This document shows positions 28,956 through 37,848 of a stretch of 37,848 nt of DNA, one piece after another. Location of the stretch: the NCBI GenBank assembly GCA_018623095.1, contig JAAZVX010000005.1, positions 1 to 37,848 on the forward strand. The letters run 5' to 3'. The notes beneath the pieces were generated by a model. It did no database searches. It worked only from the letters and a program-made list of their open reading frames with translations, and was not told where the DNA came from. Source of the DNA: Marinobacterium sp. Lineage in GTDB: Bacteria > Pseudomonadota > Gammaproteobacteria > Pseudomonadales > Balneatricaceae. The position numbers and the translations under genes were made by a program. Every line of letters begins with the position of its first letter. Position 1 is the stretch's first letter.

Positions 28956-29822
28956 CTAGCCCTGTGTGAAGTGTTGGTAGATTTTGATCAATTCCTCTTC
29001 GCTGTAACTCACAATGACCAGCTGTTGGCCCGGTTTAATCAGATCAGGATCCTGACCCAGCATACCTTGCTGGTAGTTGTAGATGTAAATGTCATTCACT
29101 TTAGAGTAGAGGAACTCCCCTAAAAAGGAGGAGCGCTGATTTTCTAAGACTTCGTCAGCAAGTTCAGGAATTTCAGCAATGAGCGTTTGGCTATTGTCAC
29201 CGCTTAGCTTGATACCCTCACGAAAGGTGTTGGTTAAGCCGCGCTGAAGGATGCCCCACAGACCTTGCATATCATTGGGTGTTACCGCGTGGATGTAAAA
29301 TACGCTGCCAGCCGCTGCATCAGGATTAGAAAGTAGCTCTTTGAGGCGAATCTTATCACCGGGTGACAAGGTTTTTGTATTGATGACATTATCTTCGTTG
29401 ATCAGTTTCATGATCTGGTCAGGCTGGGTCGTCTCAGCGATGGCGATGGGCTGTTTCACGACCAGTGTGGAGGTTTCTATTCCTTGTGCTTGAGCCTCGG
29501 TAGATGCCTCTATGGTCGTTTGTATCGTCTCTACCTGCGTGGCCTCGCTCTTCATGTTAGGCAGTTCTAGTAGCTGCTCACCGGTAACAAAGTTTTCCGC
29601 CTGTTTTATATCCAGCGCTTCATCTTTGGTCTCTTCAGTCAATGTTTTGATCACTTTTTTCGCCGCTTTTTCAGTGTCGGCAAGGGGCTGTTGGGAGGGT
29701 GTTGTCTGGGCTGCGTCACGTTGACTGATTTGCGTATCGGAAGAAATTTCTGGTTTATTCAGGAACAGGTAAGTTGATACTGCAATGATAATCAGAATGA
29801 GTGCGATAATGACGCGTTGCAT
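28956..29822 (-). CDS. Single-pass membrane protein with a diverged LysM-like C-terminal domain
   Basis: N-terminal TM MQRVIIALILIIIAVSTYLFL, low-complexity linker, C-terminal HAVTPNDMQGLWGILQRG...INDYIYNYQ-like region ending DLIKPGQQLVI. Confidence 0.7.
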   Translation of the reverse strand: MQRVIIALILIIIAVSTYLFLNKPEISSDTQISQRDAAQTTPSQQPLADTEKAAKKVIKTLTEETKDEALDIKQAENFVTGEQLLELPNMKSEATQVETIQTTIEASTEAQAQGIETSTLVVKQPIAIAETTQPDQIMKLINEDNVINTKTLSPGDKIRLKELLSNPDAAAGSVFYIHAVTPNDMQGLWGILQRGLTNTFREGIKLSGDNSQTLIAEIPELADEVLENQRSSFLGEFLYSKVNDIYIYNYQQGMLGQDPDLIKPGQQLVIVSYSEEELIKIYQHFTQG

Positions 29823-29934
29823 AGTTGTGAGTCCTTAACAGGCGACTGAATCGAATCAGGGTTGTTATTCGTTATTACACCAACAATAATCACTTTATTA
29901 ACCAGTTTAAAGTCTTTCCGCTGGTTTTGAGGTA

Positions 29935-30516
29935 ATGAGTGTGTCAGATCAAGAGATATCAAAGGATTTCACGTCGTTAATGCTGGGTGAGGGGGTAAAA
30001 CCCATCAAAGCGGAGGCTAAGGTCTCTGCTCGCGAACACCTGAGGCGTGGAGATATGCAGGCTCTCGAACAGCGTCGCCGAGAGGCTGAAGGGGTCGATG
30101 AACGTTTTCGATTTTCTGATAGCCAATTGTTGAACCCTCTGGATCCCATTGAGTGGAAGCGCGATGGTGTTCAGGAGGGGGTGTACCGTAATCTTCGTTT
30201 AGGTAAGTACAGTGTTGATGCGCGTCTAGACCTGATCAATAGAACGCTTTCAGAAGCCTGTGATGAGGTGCCGAATTTTGTTAAAGAGTGCTACCGATTT
30301 GGCCTTCGAACCGTCATGATCACTCATGGTCGCGGCAAACATCTTCATGCTCCGCAAAATAAGATGAAAAGTGCTTTATCGCTTTGGCTTCCAAAAATAG
30401 ATGAGGTGCTCGCAATTCACAGCTGTCAGCCACAACATGGCGGCCTTGCGGCTATTTATCTGCTATTGCGAAAGAACGAAGAGCAGCGTCTTGCCAATCA
30501 AGAGCGTCATCGCTAG
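29935..30516 (+). CDS. smrA: Smr domain protein (SmrA-like endonuclease)
   Basis: Smr motif GLRTVMITHGRGKHLHAPQNKMKSALSLWL; N-terminal Smr-associated region. Confidence 0.88.
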   Translation: MSVSDQEISKDFTSLMLGEGVKPIKAEAKVSAREHLRRGDMQALEQRRREAEGVDERFRFSDSQLLNPLDPIEWKRDGVQEGVYRNLRLGKYSVDARLDLINRTLSEACDEVPNFVKECYRFGLRTVMITHGRGKHLHAPQNKMKSALSLWLPKIDEVLAIHSCQPQHGGLAAIYLLLRKNEEQRLANQERHR

Positions 30517-32450
30517 TGGCTGATACACATCGTTCACTGCTTTGGCTAGAGTGTGACTCAAAAGAGGCAGCCTTAGAGGCCATAGCAAAGCTCAAAGAGC
30601 AACTGTCACTCGATCCTTTGAAAGGATTGTTAGTGGGTAAGCCTCTGCATGGGTTTAACTCTATTGAGGCCGAACGGTTAGCGCTTGAGCTTGGGCAATC
30701 CATTGACTACCTAATATTCAATGCATTTGATGGGTTTACCCCGAATGCATTGGCTCAAGGAGTAGGGCTTATAAGAGCGCCTGGTGTGCTTATTTTAATC
30801 ACACCTAATGCGTCTATTTGGCCCCATTATGCAGATCCCTATTTAGACAAAATTGGTCGGTCTGAACAGTGTGTATCAAGTTATATACAGTTACTAATCA
30901 ATGGCTTGAAGGCTAGTGGTCATGTTATTAGTGATGCATCATCGATCCGTTCTATTACTACCCAGCCTTCCTCAATCGTTTTAACGAAAGAGCAAGAAGT
31001 TGTCGTTAACCGTCTGCTGGAGGGCTGGTCACAATCAACCTCAACGCGAGTATTAACGGCCGACAGAGGGCGAGGGAAATCGACTGCGTTAGGCCATGCA
31101 CTACATCATTTTGAGTGGCGTTCTGATCAGGTCATTATAACGGCACCCGATAAACGAGCGTTGTACTCGCTCTATCAACACAGTGGCGAGATGAAACCCC
31201 GCTTCCTGCACCCGGCCGAGGCTCTGCAAGCGCTTAAAAACAGCCCCAATATTGAATTATTGATCATTGATGAAGCGGCCGCCATTGCGACGCCTCTGTT
31301 GGAGCAATTAATTGAACATGTCAATCACTTGGCTATCTCGACAACGGTGAATGGCTACGAAGGGTTTGGACGCGGTTTTTCGTTACGCTTTTTACAACGT
31401 CTGGCTAAAAAGAGAGCGGCTGTTGAATATATGCAACTGGATGAACCGGTTCGATGGTCACAGGGTGATCGCTTAGAAGCGACGATCAATGAGTTGCTAT
31501 TTCTAACAGAGTGTCCGCAGAGCAACTATTTCGCAGAGTTTGATGATGGTGTTCATCGCCTACAGCTGGATCGCTTGGTGAACCAGAGGGATCGATTACA
31601 TGCTATATATGAGTTGCTTCATTTAGCCCATTATCGAACTTCACCCAATGACCTCAGGGTTCTACTCGACTCCCCAGATCAATCGCTCTTCGTTACAGTG
31701 CATGGTGGCACTTTAGTTGGCGTTGCGTGGGTATCTGAGGAGGGGCAGTTATCCGATAAGCTCTCTGAAGCGATTGCACTCGGTATTCGTCGCCCTAATG
31801 GTAATCTGCTCCCACAAACACTTATCTTCTCTGAAGGGATGGTCAAACTCGGTTCAAAGCGGTTCTGGAGAATTGTCCGCATCGCAGTGGCGCCTGAATA
31901 TAGAAGATCTGGCATGGCGGTCTCGATGCTTCGCTCTATTGAAGCCAAAGCGATTGAGTCTCGGGTTGACTTTATTGGTGCCAGCTTCGCTGGATACCAA
32001 GACGTTTGGCAGTTTTGGGACGCATCTGGCTTTTCTGCGATTCGTATCGGTGATCGAATCGATCCTGTAGCCGGTGAGGCTGCTTTGTTAGTGCTTAAAG
32101 CGTTAAACGACGCCGCTACAGACGATATTCAGTTTATGCGCCAGCAGGCCTCTCTGCGCTATCAATATGAGATCGAGCGAGGGTTGAGATCCACTATGCC
32201 GATTGGTTTTGAATCGTTATCGAAACCGATTGAGCAGGAAGCTTTATCACCTCATCAAATTGAGTCCTTAATACGCTTTGCAAAGGGGAGTGCGCCACTC
32301 GCTTTGGTCAGAGAATGGATTGAACGGCTTGATAAGGCATCGAATGATTCAGATGCCAGCTATCTTGAGCCACATCTGAACAAACAACAGCTCAAGACTC
32401 TGAGAAATAGGGTGGAGCGACTAATCGAGAGGCGTGACGGTATCTCCTAA
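30516..32450 (+). CDS. tmcA: tRNA(Met) cytidine acetyltransferase TmcA
   Basis: Helicase Walker A-like TADRGRGKSTALG, LLIIDEAAAIATPLLEQL, GNAT domain RIAVAPEYRRSGMAVSML; GTG start overlapping the smrA stop. Confidence 0.95.
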   Translation: MADTHRSLLWLECDSKEAALEAIAKLKEQLSLDPLKGLLVGKPLHGFNSIEAERLALELGQSIDYLIFNAFDGFTPNALAQGVGLIRAPGVLILITPNASIWPHYADPYLDKIGRSEQCVSSYIQLLINGLKASGHVISDASSIRSITTQPSSIVLTKEQEVVVNRLLEGWSQSTSTRVLTADRGRGKSTALGHALHHFEWRSDQVIITAPDKRALYSLYQHSGEMKPRFLHPAEALQALKNSPNIELLIIDEAAAIATPLLEQLIEHVNHLAISTTVNGYEGFGRGFSLRFLQRLAKKRAAVEYMQLDEPVRWSQGDRLEATINELLFLTECPQSNYFAEFDDGVHRLQLDRLVNQRDRLHAIYELLHLAHYRTSPNDLRVLLDSPDQSLFVTVHGGTLVGVAWVSEEGQLSDKLSEAIALGIRRPNGNLLPQTLIFSEGMVKLGSKRFWRIVRIAVAPEYRRSGMAVSMLRSIEAKAIESRVDFIGASFAGYQDVWQFWDASGFSAIRIGDRIDPVAGEAALLVLKALNDAATDDIQFMRQQASLRYQYEIERGLRSTMPIGFESLSKPIEQEALSPHQIESLIRFAKGSAPLALVREWIERLDKASNDSDASYLEPHLNKQQLKTLRNRVERLIERRDGIS

Positions 32451-33206
32451 AGAGACCTTGCCGCTTTTCACTATGCTAATATTTTGACCAAAATTGATCT
32501 CACCATTTGGGCCAGCGTGGATGGTCTGCAGTGTTCTCAGTGGCTCTTGGTTAGAATCTTTCAATCCATTACTAGGGTCGCGTGTCACCAATACACAGCG
32601 CTCACAGGGCTTGCGCCGCTCAAAAATGGCCTCTCCGATCTGAAACCGATGCAAGTCATCCTCAATCCATGGAGTGGAACTTTCAAAAACCACGTTGGGT
32701 CTGAATCGAGCCATCTCAAAAAGGCCGCCCGATGCGTGGTTAACGGCGTCCAGTGAAGCGGTATTGGTCAATAGAATAGGGTAGCCGTCACTCAGTATGG
32801 GACCCCACTCATAACGTTTATCAGCTAGTTCTTTTGCCTGTGGGTCGTTGTGCACCAAACAGACAGGACGCTTGAACAGTGCATCGAGCGCCGTGTTATT
32901 GAGGCGTATCTTTTGCACCGAGGTAACCCGATTCCAGATAGAGACAGAGAGTCTCTCTGTTAAATTAACGTCACCTTCAGCAATGATCTCGCCCTGGTGG
33001 ATAATTAAGAGATCATTACCGTCCGATTCAACAGTCAGATTCAGTAGAACCGGATCTTTGCGAGCGGTGATAAATCGCCCATCCTGCTCCACCAGCATAA
33101 AGCGACGATCGCCCTCAACTCCTTTCTCAATAACACTAGCCTGCTGTAGATGAACGGCCTGACCTGATTTGATGGGGTATTTGATGATATGAACCAGTTT
33201 CATCAA
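32421..33206 (-). CDS. MOSC-domain protein (YcbX-like, without ferredoxin domain)
   Basis: MOSC_N IIKYPIKSGQAVHLQQASVIEKGVEGDRRFML and MOSC Cys motif RRKPCERCVLVTRDPSNG. Confidence 0.9.
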   Translation of the reverse strand: MMKLVHIIKYPIKSGQAVHLQQASVIEKGVEGDRRFMLVEQDGRFITARKDPVLLNLTVESDGNDLLIIHQGEIIAEGDVNLTERLSVSIWNRVTSVQKIRLNNTALDALFKRPVCLVHNDPQAKELADKRYEWGPILSDGYPILLTNTASLDAVNHASGGLFEMARFRPNVVFESSTPWIEDDLHRFQIGEAIFERRKPCERCVLVTRDPSNGLKDSNQEPLRTLQTIHAGPNGEINFGQNISIVKSGKVSLGDTVTPLD

Positions 33207-33209
33207 AGC

Positions 33210-33680
33210 TTACTCCTTCAACAGTTTCTCTTTGGCTGCATTGATCCGAGAAGCGAGCCAGTCGCTACCGCCACGGTCGGGGTGTGCTTTCTGCATCAAC
33301 CGCTTATGAGCGGCAAGAATCTCCTCTTTTGAGGCTCCGTCCTTAAGGCCTAATATTTCATAGGCCTCCTGCTTGCTCATATTTCCCGTCGGTTTGGGGT
33401 TGTTCTGCTGTTGCTGGCGTCGTGATCTTAAAAACGGCAGTGCCCTTAAGAGCCAAGGGAGAGAGCCTTTAACTAGCGGTACTAAGCCTGCAATAAGAGC
33501 GCCAAGCCAGTGCATCTTGCCAGTAATGGCTAAAAAGAGCATTATCAATGCTAGGATGATCAATCCGGCCTGGATCGAGGCTTTACGTCTAAGCCCTTTT
33601 GGTTTGGACCTTACCCAGCTAATAATCAGAAGCAGCAGAATGACAATGGCAATAAAGGAGATAGGATTCACTGTGGGCAA
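33210..33680 (-). CDS. Membrane-anchored DnaJ-domain protein (Tim14/Pam18-like)
   Basis: N-terminal TM segments; C-terminal J domain EAYEILGLKDGASKEEILAAHKRLMQKAHPDRGGSDWLASRINAAKEKLL with HPD. Confidence 0.9.
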   Translation of the reverse strand: MPTVNPISFIAIVILLLLIISWVRSKPKGLRRKASIQAGLIILALIMLFLAITGKMHWLGALIAGLVPLVKGSLPWLLRALPFLRSRRQQQQNNPKPTGNMSKQEAYEILGLKDGASKEEILAAHKRLMQKAHPDRGGSDWLASRINAAKEKLLKE

Positions 33681-33783
33681 TCTCGGCTCTTGGGTTAACT
33701 AAGTCTGTTGTCTCAATTTGGTCTAAATGAGTATAGCCACCGTAACCTGAAAAGTAGATTTAAGGAAGCCACACGGAACCCAA

Positions 33784-34095
33784 ATGAAAGTCACTATCGA
33801 TCAGCTCAATCAAGAGCGACCGTTGATCTCGGAATTGCGTTTAAAATCATTTGAGTGTGAACACTATTTGGTACAGGTAACAACGGAGAGAGGGCAGTCC
33901 ACGTTGGTTGATGAATCGGGGCGTCCCCAGGTGTTCCGGTCGCAACTGGCGGCTAAAATACCATTCAAAGGGTTCAATGTTCAGAGAGCGGTTTTAGAGC
34001 ATCAGTCCTACTATGATGAGATGATTGGTTTGCAAGGCGATAAAGTCGAGCCGCTGCTTGTCGATATCAGCCTTCCTGATAATGATTACTCATAA
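33784..34095 (+). CDS. Small conserved hypothetical protein (DUF6482-like)
   Basis: 103-aa ORF with clear intergenic regions on both sides; pattern ERPLISELRLKSFECEHYLVQV resembles this small family (recalled, not searched). Confidence 0.6.
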   Translation: MKVTIDQLNQERPLISELRLKSFECEHYLVQVTTERGQSTLVDESGRPQVFRSQLAAKIPFKGFNVQRAVLEHQSYYDEMIGLQGDKVEPLLVDISLPDNDYS

Positions 34096-34096
34096 A

Positions 34097-34122
34097 AAAA
34101 CGGCACCCTAGGGTGCCGTTTT
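34097..34122. terminator. Bidirectional intrinsic terminator
   Basis: AAAACGGCACCCTAGGGTGCCGTTTT perfect palindrome between convergent genes. Confidence 0.95.
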
Positions 34123-34137
34123 AGTAACAACGTCTGG

Positions 34138-35532
34138 TTAGCTAATCGCTTTAAGGATCTGATCCAAACGCTCTTTAGCATCACCAAATAACATGCGAGT
34201 GTTCTCTTTGTAGAAGAGAGGGTTATCGACACCCGCATAACCAGTACCCATTGAACGCTTCATGACAATCGTCTGTTTACCATTCCAAGGCTCAAGAACT
34301 GGCATGCCCGCGATTGGACTGTCTGGTACTTCTTGTGCAGCCGGGTTAACAATGTCGTTAGCACCGATAACGATTGAGACATCAACATTTGGGAAATCTT
34401 CATTGATCTCTTCCATCTCATAAACGATGTCATAAGGCACTTTTGCTTCAGCTAGCAGTACGTTCATGTGACCTGGCATACGACCCGCAACAGGGTGAAT
34501 ACCAAAGCGAACGTTGATGCTTTTGTCGCGAAGTTTCTTAGTGATCTCGAATACAGTGTGTTGAGCCTGGGCAACCGCCATACCGTAACCTGGTAGGATC
34601 ATCACCTCTTTAGCGTTGAGAAGCATGTCTGCCGCTTCATCCGACTCAACCGAGCGAATGTCTTCAGCATTACCCGCCGGGCCCGCTGGACCACCGCTTG
34701 AAGCTTTCTGACCAATACCACCAAAGATTACATTTAGGAACTTACGGTTCATCGCCTTACACATGATGTAAGAGAGGATTGCACCACTTGAACCGACCAG
34801 AGCACCGACGACGATGAGTAGATCGTTACCTAGCATGAAGCCCATCGCTGCAGCAGCCCAGCCTGAGTAGCTGTTCAGCATTGAGACTACAACCGGCATG
34901 TCAGCACCACCGATCGCTGCCACCATGTGCACACCAAATACCAGTGCGATGATGGTCATAACCGTCAATTCAAATACACCGCCAGTCGCCGCTGTATCCA
35001 TGTACTGAATCATGAAGTAGAACGCTATCACACCCAGTGCGATGTTGAACAAGTGTCGACCTGGAAGCTGAAGAGGCTTACCACCGATCTTACCGCTAAG
35101 CTTTAAGTAAGCCATGACGGAACCAGAGAAGGTCATCGCACCGATCAGAATGCCTAGGTAGGTCTCCACCGCGTGAATGGACTGTGCAACACCGGTTAGA
35201 GGTGCGTGCTCTAACGCATTCGCCCAACCAACAAAGACAGCTGCTAGGCCCACGAGGCTGTGCAGAATCGCGACTAGCTCTGGCATAGAGGTCATCTCTA
35301 CACGTTGTGCAAGGATGTAGCCAATGATGCCACCCACGACAATACCACCGACCAGAAGTCCGTAGTTGTTAGAGACTAGCCCAACAATGGTTACACCGAC
35401 AGCAATAGCCATACCTAGCATGCCATAGAAGTTACCGCGACGAGCAGACTCCTGATGAGCAAGACCACCCAGAGCCATGATAAACAGGGCGCTGGCTGCA
35501 ATGTAGGAAGCTGTAATAATTCCTGAAGTCAT
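34138..35532 (-). CDS. pntB: NAD(P) transhydrogenase subunit beta
   Basis: Multi-TM plus C-terminal NADP domain [52 protein letters not shown]. Confidence 0.98.
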   Translation of the reverse strand: MTSGIITASYIAASALFIMALGGLAHQESARRGNFYGMLGMAIAVGVTIVGLVSNNYGLLVGGIVVGGIIGYILAQRVEMTSMPELVAILHSLVGLAAVFVGWANALEHAPLTGVAQSIHAVETYLGILIGAMTFSGSVMAYLKLSGKIGGKPLQLPGRHLFNIALGVIAFYFMIQYMDTAATGGVFELTVMTIIALVFGVHMVAAIGGADMPVVVSMLNSYSGWAAAAMGFMLGNDLLIVVGALVGSSGAILSYIMCKAMNRKFLNVIFGGIGQKASSGGPAGPAGNAEDIRSVESDEAADMLLNAKEVMILPGYGMAVAQAQHTVFEITKKLRDKSINVRFGIHPVAGRMPGHMNVLLAEAKVPYDIVYEMEEINEDFPNVDVSIVIGANDIVNPAAQEVPDSPIAGMPVLEPWNGKQTIVMKRSMGTGYAGVDNPLFYKENTRMLFGDAKERLDQILKAIS

Positions 35533-35543
35533 CGATTATCTCC

Positions 35544-37109
35544 TTACTTCCTAAACATGCGAAGCATGCGTTGTGTTACGGCGAAGCCTCCCACAATGTT
35601 AATGCTAGTAATGAACACGGCCAATCCCGCAAGCGCCATCACCACAGGGTTGTCACTTGAGATCTGAATCAAGGCGCCAATCACAATGATGGAGCTGATC
35701 GCGTTGGTTACTGACATCAATGGTGTGTGCAGAGAGTGCGATACGCCCCAAATAACCATGTATCCGACAAAACATGACAATACGAATACGGTTAGGTGGC
35801 CAATGAACTCAGGCGGAGCAACAGAACCCAAACCGAATAGAGCACCACCGGCAATCACTAGAGGAATCAGGAACGCTAGTGGGTGAGCAGGTTTTTCTAC
35901 CTCTGGCTCAAGCTCTTCCTTCGCTTTAAGGCCGACGTCCTCTTTAGGCGCCAGTGAGATACGAGGAGCTGGTGGTGGCCAAGTGATGTTACCCTCTTTG
36001 ACAACCGTGGCACCACGAATCACTTCGTCTTCCATGTTGATATCGATCTCGCCGTTTTTCTCTGGGCAGAGTTCAGTCAACAGGTTCAACATATTAGTTG
36101 CATAAAGCTGAGACGATTGTGCTGCAAGACGACTCGGTAGGTTGGTGTAGCCGATAATTGTCACATCATGCTTCTTAACCACTTCGTTCGCGACGGTCAG
36201 TTTACAGTTACCGCCGGCTTCCGCTGCAAGGTCAACAATGACAGAGCCTGGCTTCATGTTAGCAACCATGCGCTCAGTGATGAGTTCAGGTGCCTCTTTG
36301 CCAGGGATCAGTGCAGTTGTGATGATGATATCCACTTCAGCAGCTTGTGCAGCGAACAGATCCATCTCGGCTTTGATGAACTCAGGGCTCATGGTCTTAG
36401 CGTAACCGCCTGAACCGCTGCCATCCTCATCATCATCGAAATCGAGCATCAAGAACTCAGCATCCATCGACTCAACTTGTTCTTTAACCTCAGGGCGTGT
36501 ATCGAAGGCACGAACAATTGCACCCATGCCTTTCGCAGCACCGATAGCGGCAAGACCTGCAACACCGGCACCAATAACCAGTACTTTAGCTGGGTTGATT
36601 CGACCTGCTGCGGTGATCTGGCCAGTGAAGAAACGGCCGAAATGCTGTGCTGCCTCAACAACGGCACGGTAACCTGCGATGTTAGCCATTGATGATAGGG
36701 CGTCCATCTTCTGTGCACGTGAAATACGTGGAACAGAGTCCATAGCCAGTGCATTGATTCCGTGATCAGCCATCTCTTGTAGCATCTCAGGGTTCATTGC
36801 TGGGTATAGGAAGCTGATGATGGTTTGGTCCTTCTTCATCAACTCAACGCCGTTGAAACCAAGTTCAGGGTGGGCTTTAGGTGGACGGACCTTCAGGATA
36901 AGGTCTGAATTACCCCATAGCTCTTTAGGATCTTTAATGATCTCTACACCAGCTTTTTCATACTCTTCGTCCGCATAGCTAGCATCTGCGCCAGCGCCGC
37001 TTTCCATCGAGATATCGAAACCCAGTTTTTGCATTTTAACTGCAACGTCTGGTGTGAGGGCGACGCGTTTTTCGCCCTCTTCGTTCTCGCGGGGTACACC
37101 GATTCTCAT
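35544..37109 (-). CDS. pntA: NAD(P) transhydrogenase subunit alpha
   Basis: [49 protein letters not shown]. Start set at Met10 of the listed ORF, preceded by an AGAGGTG SD. Confidence 0.97.
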   Translation of the reverse strand: MRIGVPRENEEGEKRVALTPDVAVKMQKLGFDISMESGAGADASYADEEYEKAGVEIIKDPKELWGNSDLILKVRPPKAHPELGFNGVELMKKDQTIISFLYPAMNPEMLQEMADHGINALAMDSVPRISRAQKMDALSSMANIAGYRAVVEAAQHFGRFFTGQITAAGRINPAKVLVIGAGVAGLAAIGAAKGMGAIVRAFDTRPEVKEQVESMDAEFLMLDFDDDEDGSGSGGYAKTMSPEFIKAEMDLFAAQAAEVDIIITTALIPGKEAPELITERMVANMKPGSVIVDLAAEAGGNCKLTVANEVVKKHDVTIIGYTNLPSRLAAQSSQLYATNMLNLLTELCPEKNGEIDINMEDEVIRGATVVKEGNITWPPPAPRISLAPKEDVGLKAKEELEPEVEKPAHPLAFLIPLVIAGGALFGLGSVAPPEFIGHLTVFVLSCFVGYMVIWGVSHSLHTPLMSVTNAISSIIVIGALIQISSDNPVVMALAGLAVFITSINIVGGFAVTQRMLRMFRK

Positions 37110-37366
37110 CGAGTTCACCTCTCTTATAGTATCCACCCGAAGATGGCTGTTGATAACCCTGGCTCAACTTAGAAGCTAAACCGTATATAATGCGGTCAAT
37201 CTATAACTTAATAGAATTAACCTAAAACTAATCTTTATAATCTACTACGAAAGTTATTAATAACCAAACTGAATTAACTTATACGGATTATTAAAATTTT
37301 TCAGGATGCTTAAGAATTAGCTTAATTCGTTTGAAGAGGAGTTACGTTTAGGAGACCAACAGAGAC

Positions 37367-37389
37367 AAAAAAGGAGCCGAAGCTCCCTT
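37367..37389 (-). terminator. Intrinsic terminator downstream of metG
   Basis: Minus strand AAGGGAGC-TTCG-GCTCCTTTTTT with UUCG tetraloop. Confidence 0.85.
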
Positions 37390-37472
37390 AATAAATGTAT
37401 ATAAACGCTTTTTGCAAACTAACAAATGCCTAGTCTAATTGACGTCAATTGTTAGCCGTGAAGGTCTAGACA

Positions 37473-37847
37473 TTACATGATGCGCATACCAGGTTGAGCA
37501 CCAGCATGAGGTTCTAATATCCAAAGGTCCTTGCCACCAGGCCCTGCTGCAAGCACCATTCCTTCTGATAGTCCAAACTTCATCTTACGCGGTGCCAAGT
37601 TAGCCACCATAACGGTCAGCTTGCCCTCTAGATCTTCCGGTGCGTAGGCTGATTTGATACCGGCAAAGACATTGCGAGTCTCATCACCAATATCCAACGT
37701 CAAACGCAGAAGCTTGTCTGCCCCTTCAACATGCTCAGCCTTAGCAATACGAGCAACGCGAAGGTCGACTTTAGCGAAGTCTGGGAACTCGATTGTCTCA
37801 GCAATCGGGTCACATTTTGGCTCTGCTTTCTTAACGGCTGCGGCTGC
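37473..37847 (-). CDS. metG: Methionyl-tRNA synthetase C-terminal tRNA-binding domain, truncated by window edge
   Basis: Frame open to window end: [67 protein letters not shown]...[14 protein letters not shown]. Confidence 0.93.
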   Translation of the reverse strand, partial: AAAAVKKAEPKCDPIAETIEFPDFAKVDLRVARIAKAEHVEGADKLLRLTLDIGDETRNVFAGIKSAYAPEDLEGKLTVMVANLAPRKMKFGLSEGMVLAAGPGGKDLWILEPHAGAQPGMRIM

Positions 37848-37848
37848 T

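Noticed and set aside
37140-37366. AT-rich spacer upstream of pntA with TATAAT on + (near 37186-37191) as a hidden divergent gene promoter
   Set aside because: No good -35 at 17 bp, and no ORF or conserved RNA-like structure downstream before the metG terminator.

Overview
The window is a 37.8-kb chromosomal segment from a gammaproteobacterium, probably a marine Oceanospirillales- or Pseudomonas-like lineage (inferred from gene order and protein similarity). It is almost entirely housekeeping genes; I found no phage, transposon, CRISPR array, tRNA or rRNA. Gene blocks, left to right: trpA(partial)-accD-folC-SPOR/dedD-cvpA-purF-metZ-dusC on +; small Hsp20 (ibpA-like), a DUF2185-like gene, nth and the complete rsx/rnf operon (A,B,C,D,G,E) on -; a sulfate-assimilation island with cysDN on - divergent from tauE/safE-like, cysI, DUF934, cysH and cysG on +; a two-ORF hybrid sensor kinase and a GIY-YIG gene on +; deaD, a YfcG-like GST and a LysM-like membrane protein on -; smrA-tmcA on +; MOSC and Pam18-like DnaJ genes on -; a small DUF6482-like gene on +; pntAB and metG(partial) on -. 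The most interesting signals are mostly not ordinary ORF content: (1) a hybrid histidine kinase split by one in-frame TAG at its PAS/HisKA junction; (2) a consensus-perfect sigma-54 promoter upstream of that kinase; (3) a 9-bp inverted repeat that would sequester the Shine-Dalgarno of the cold-shock helicase deaD; (4) a ROSE-type RNA-thermometer motif plus sigma-32-like promoter upstream of the ibpA-like gene; (5) a CysN with a shrunken, P-loop-less remnant of an APS-kinase (CysC) domain, in the same island as a CysH that looks PAPS-type; (6) an AT-rich divergent cys promoter region with an 11-nt perfect inverted repeat. No convincing wholly new multi-gene system was seen. All calls are by eye, without database searches.
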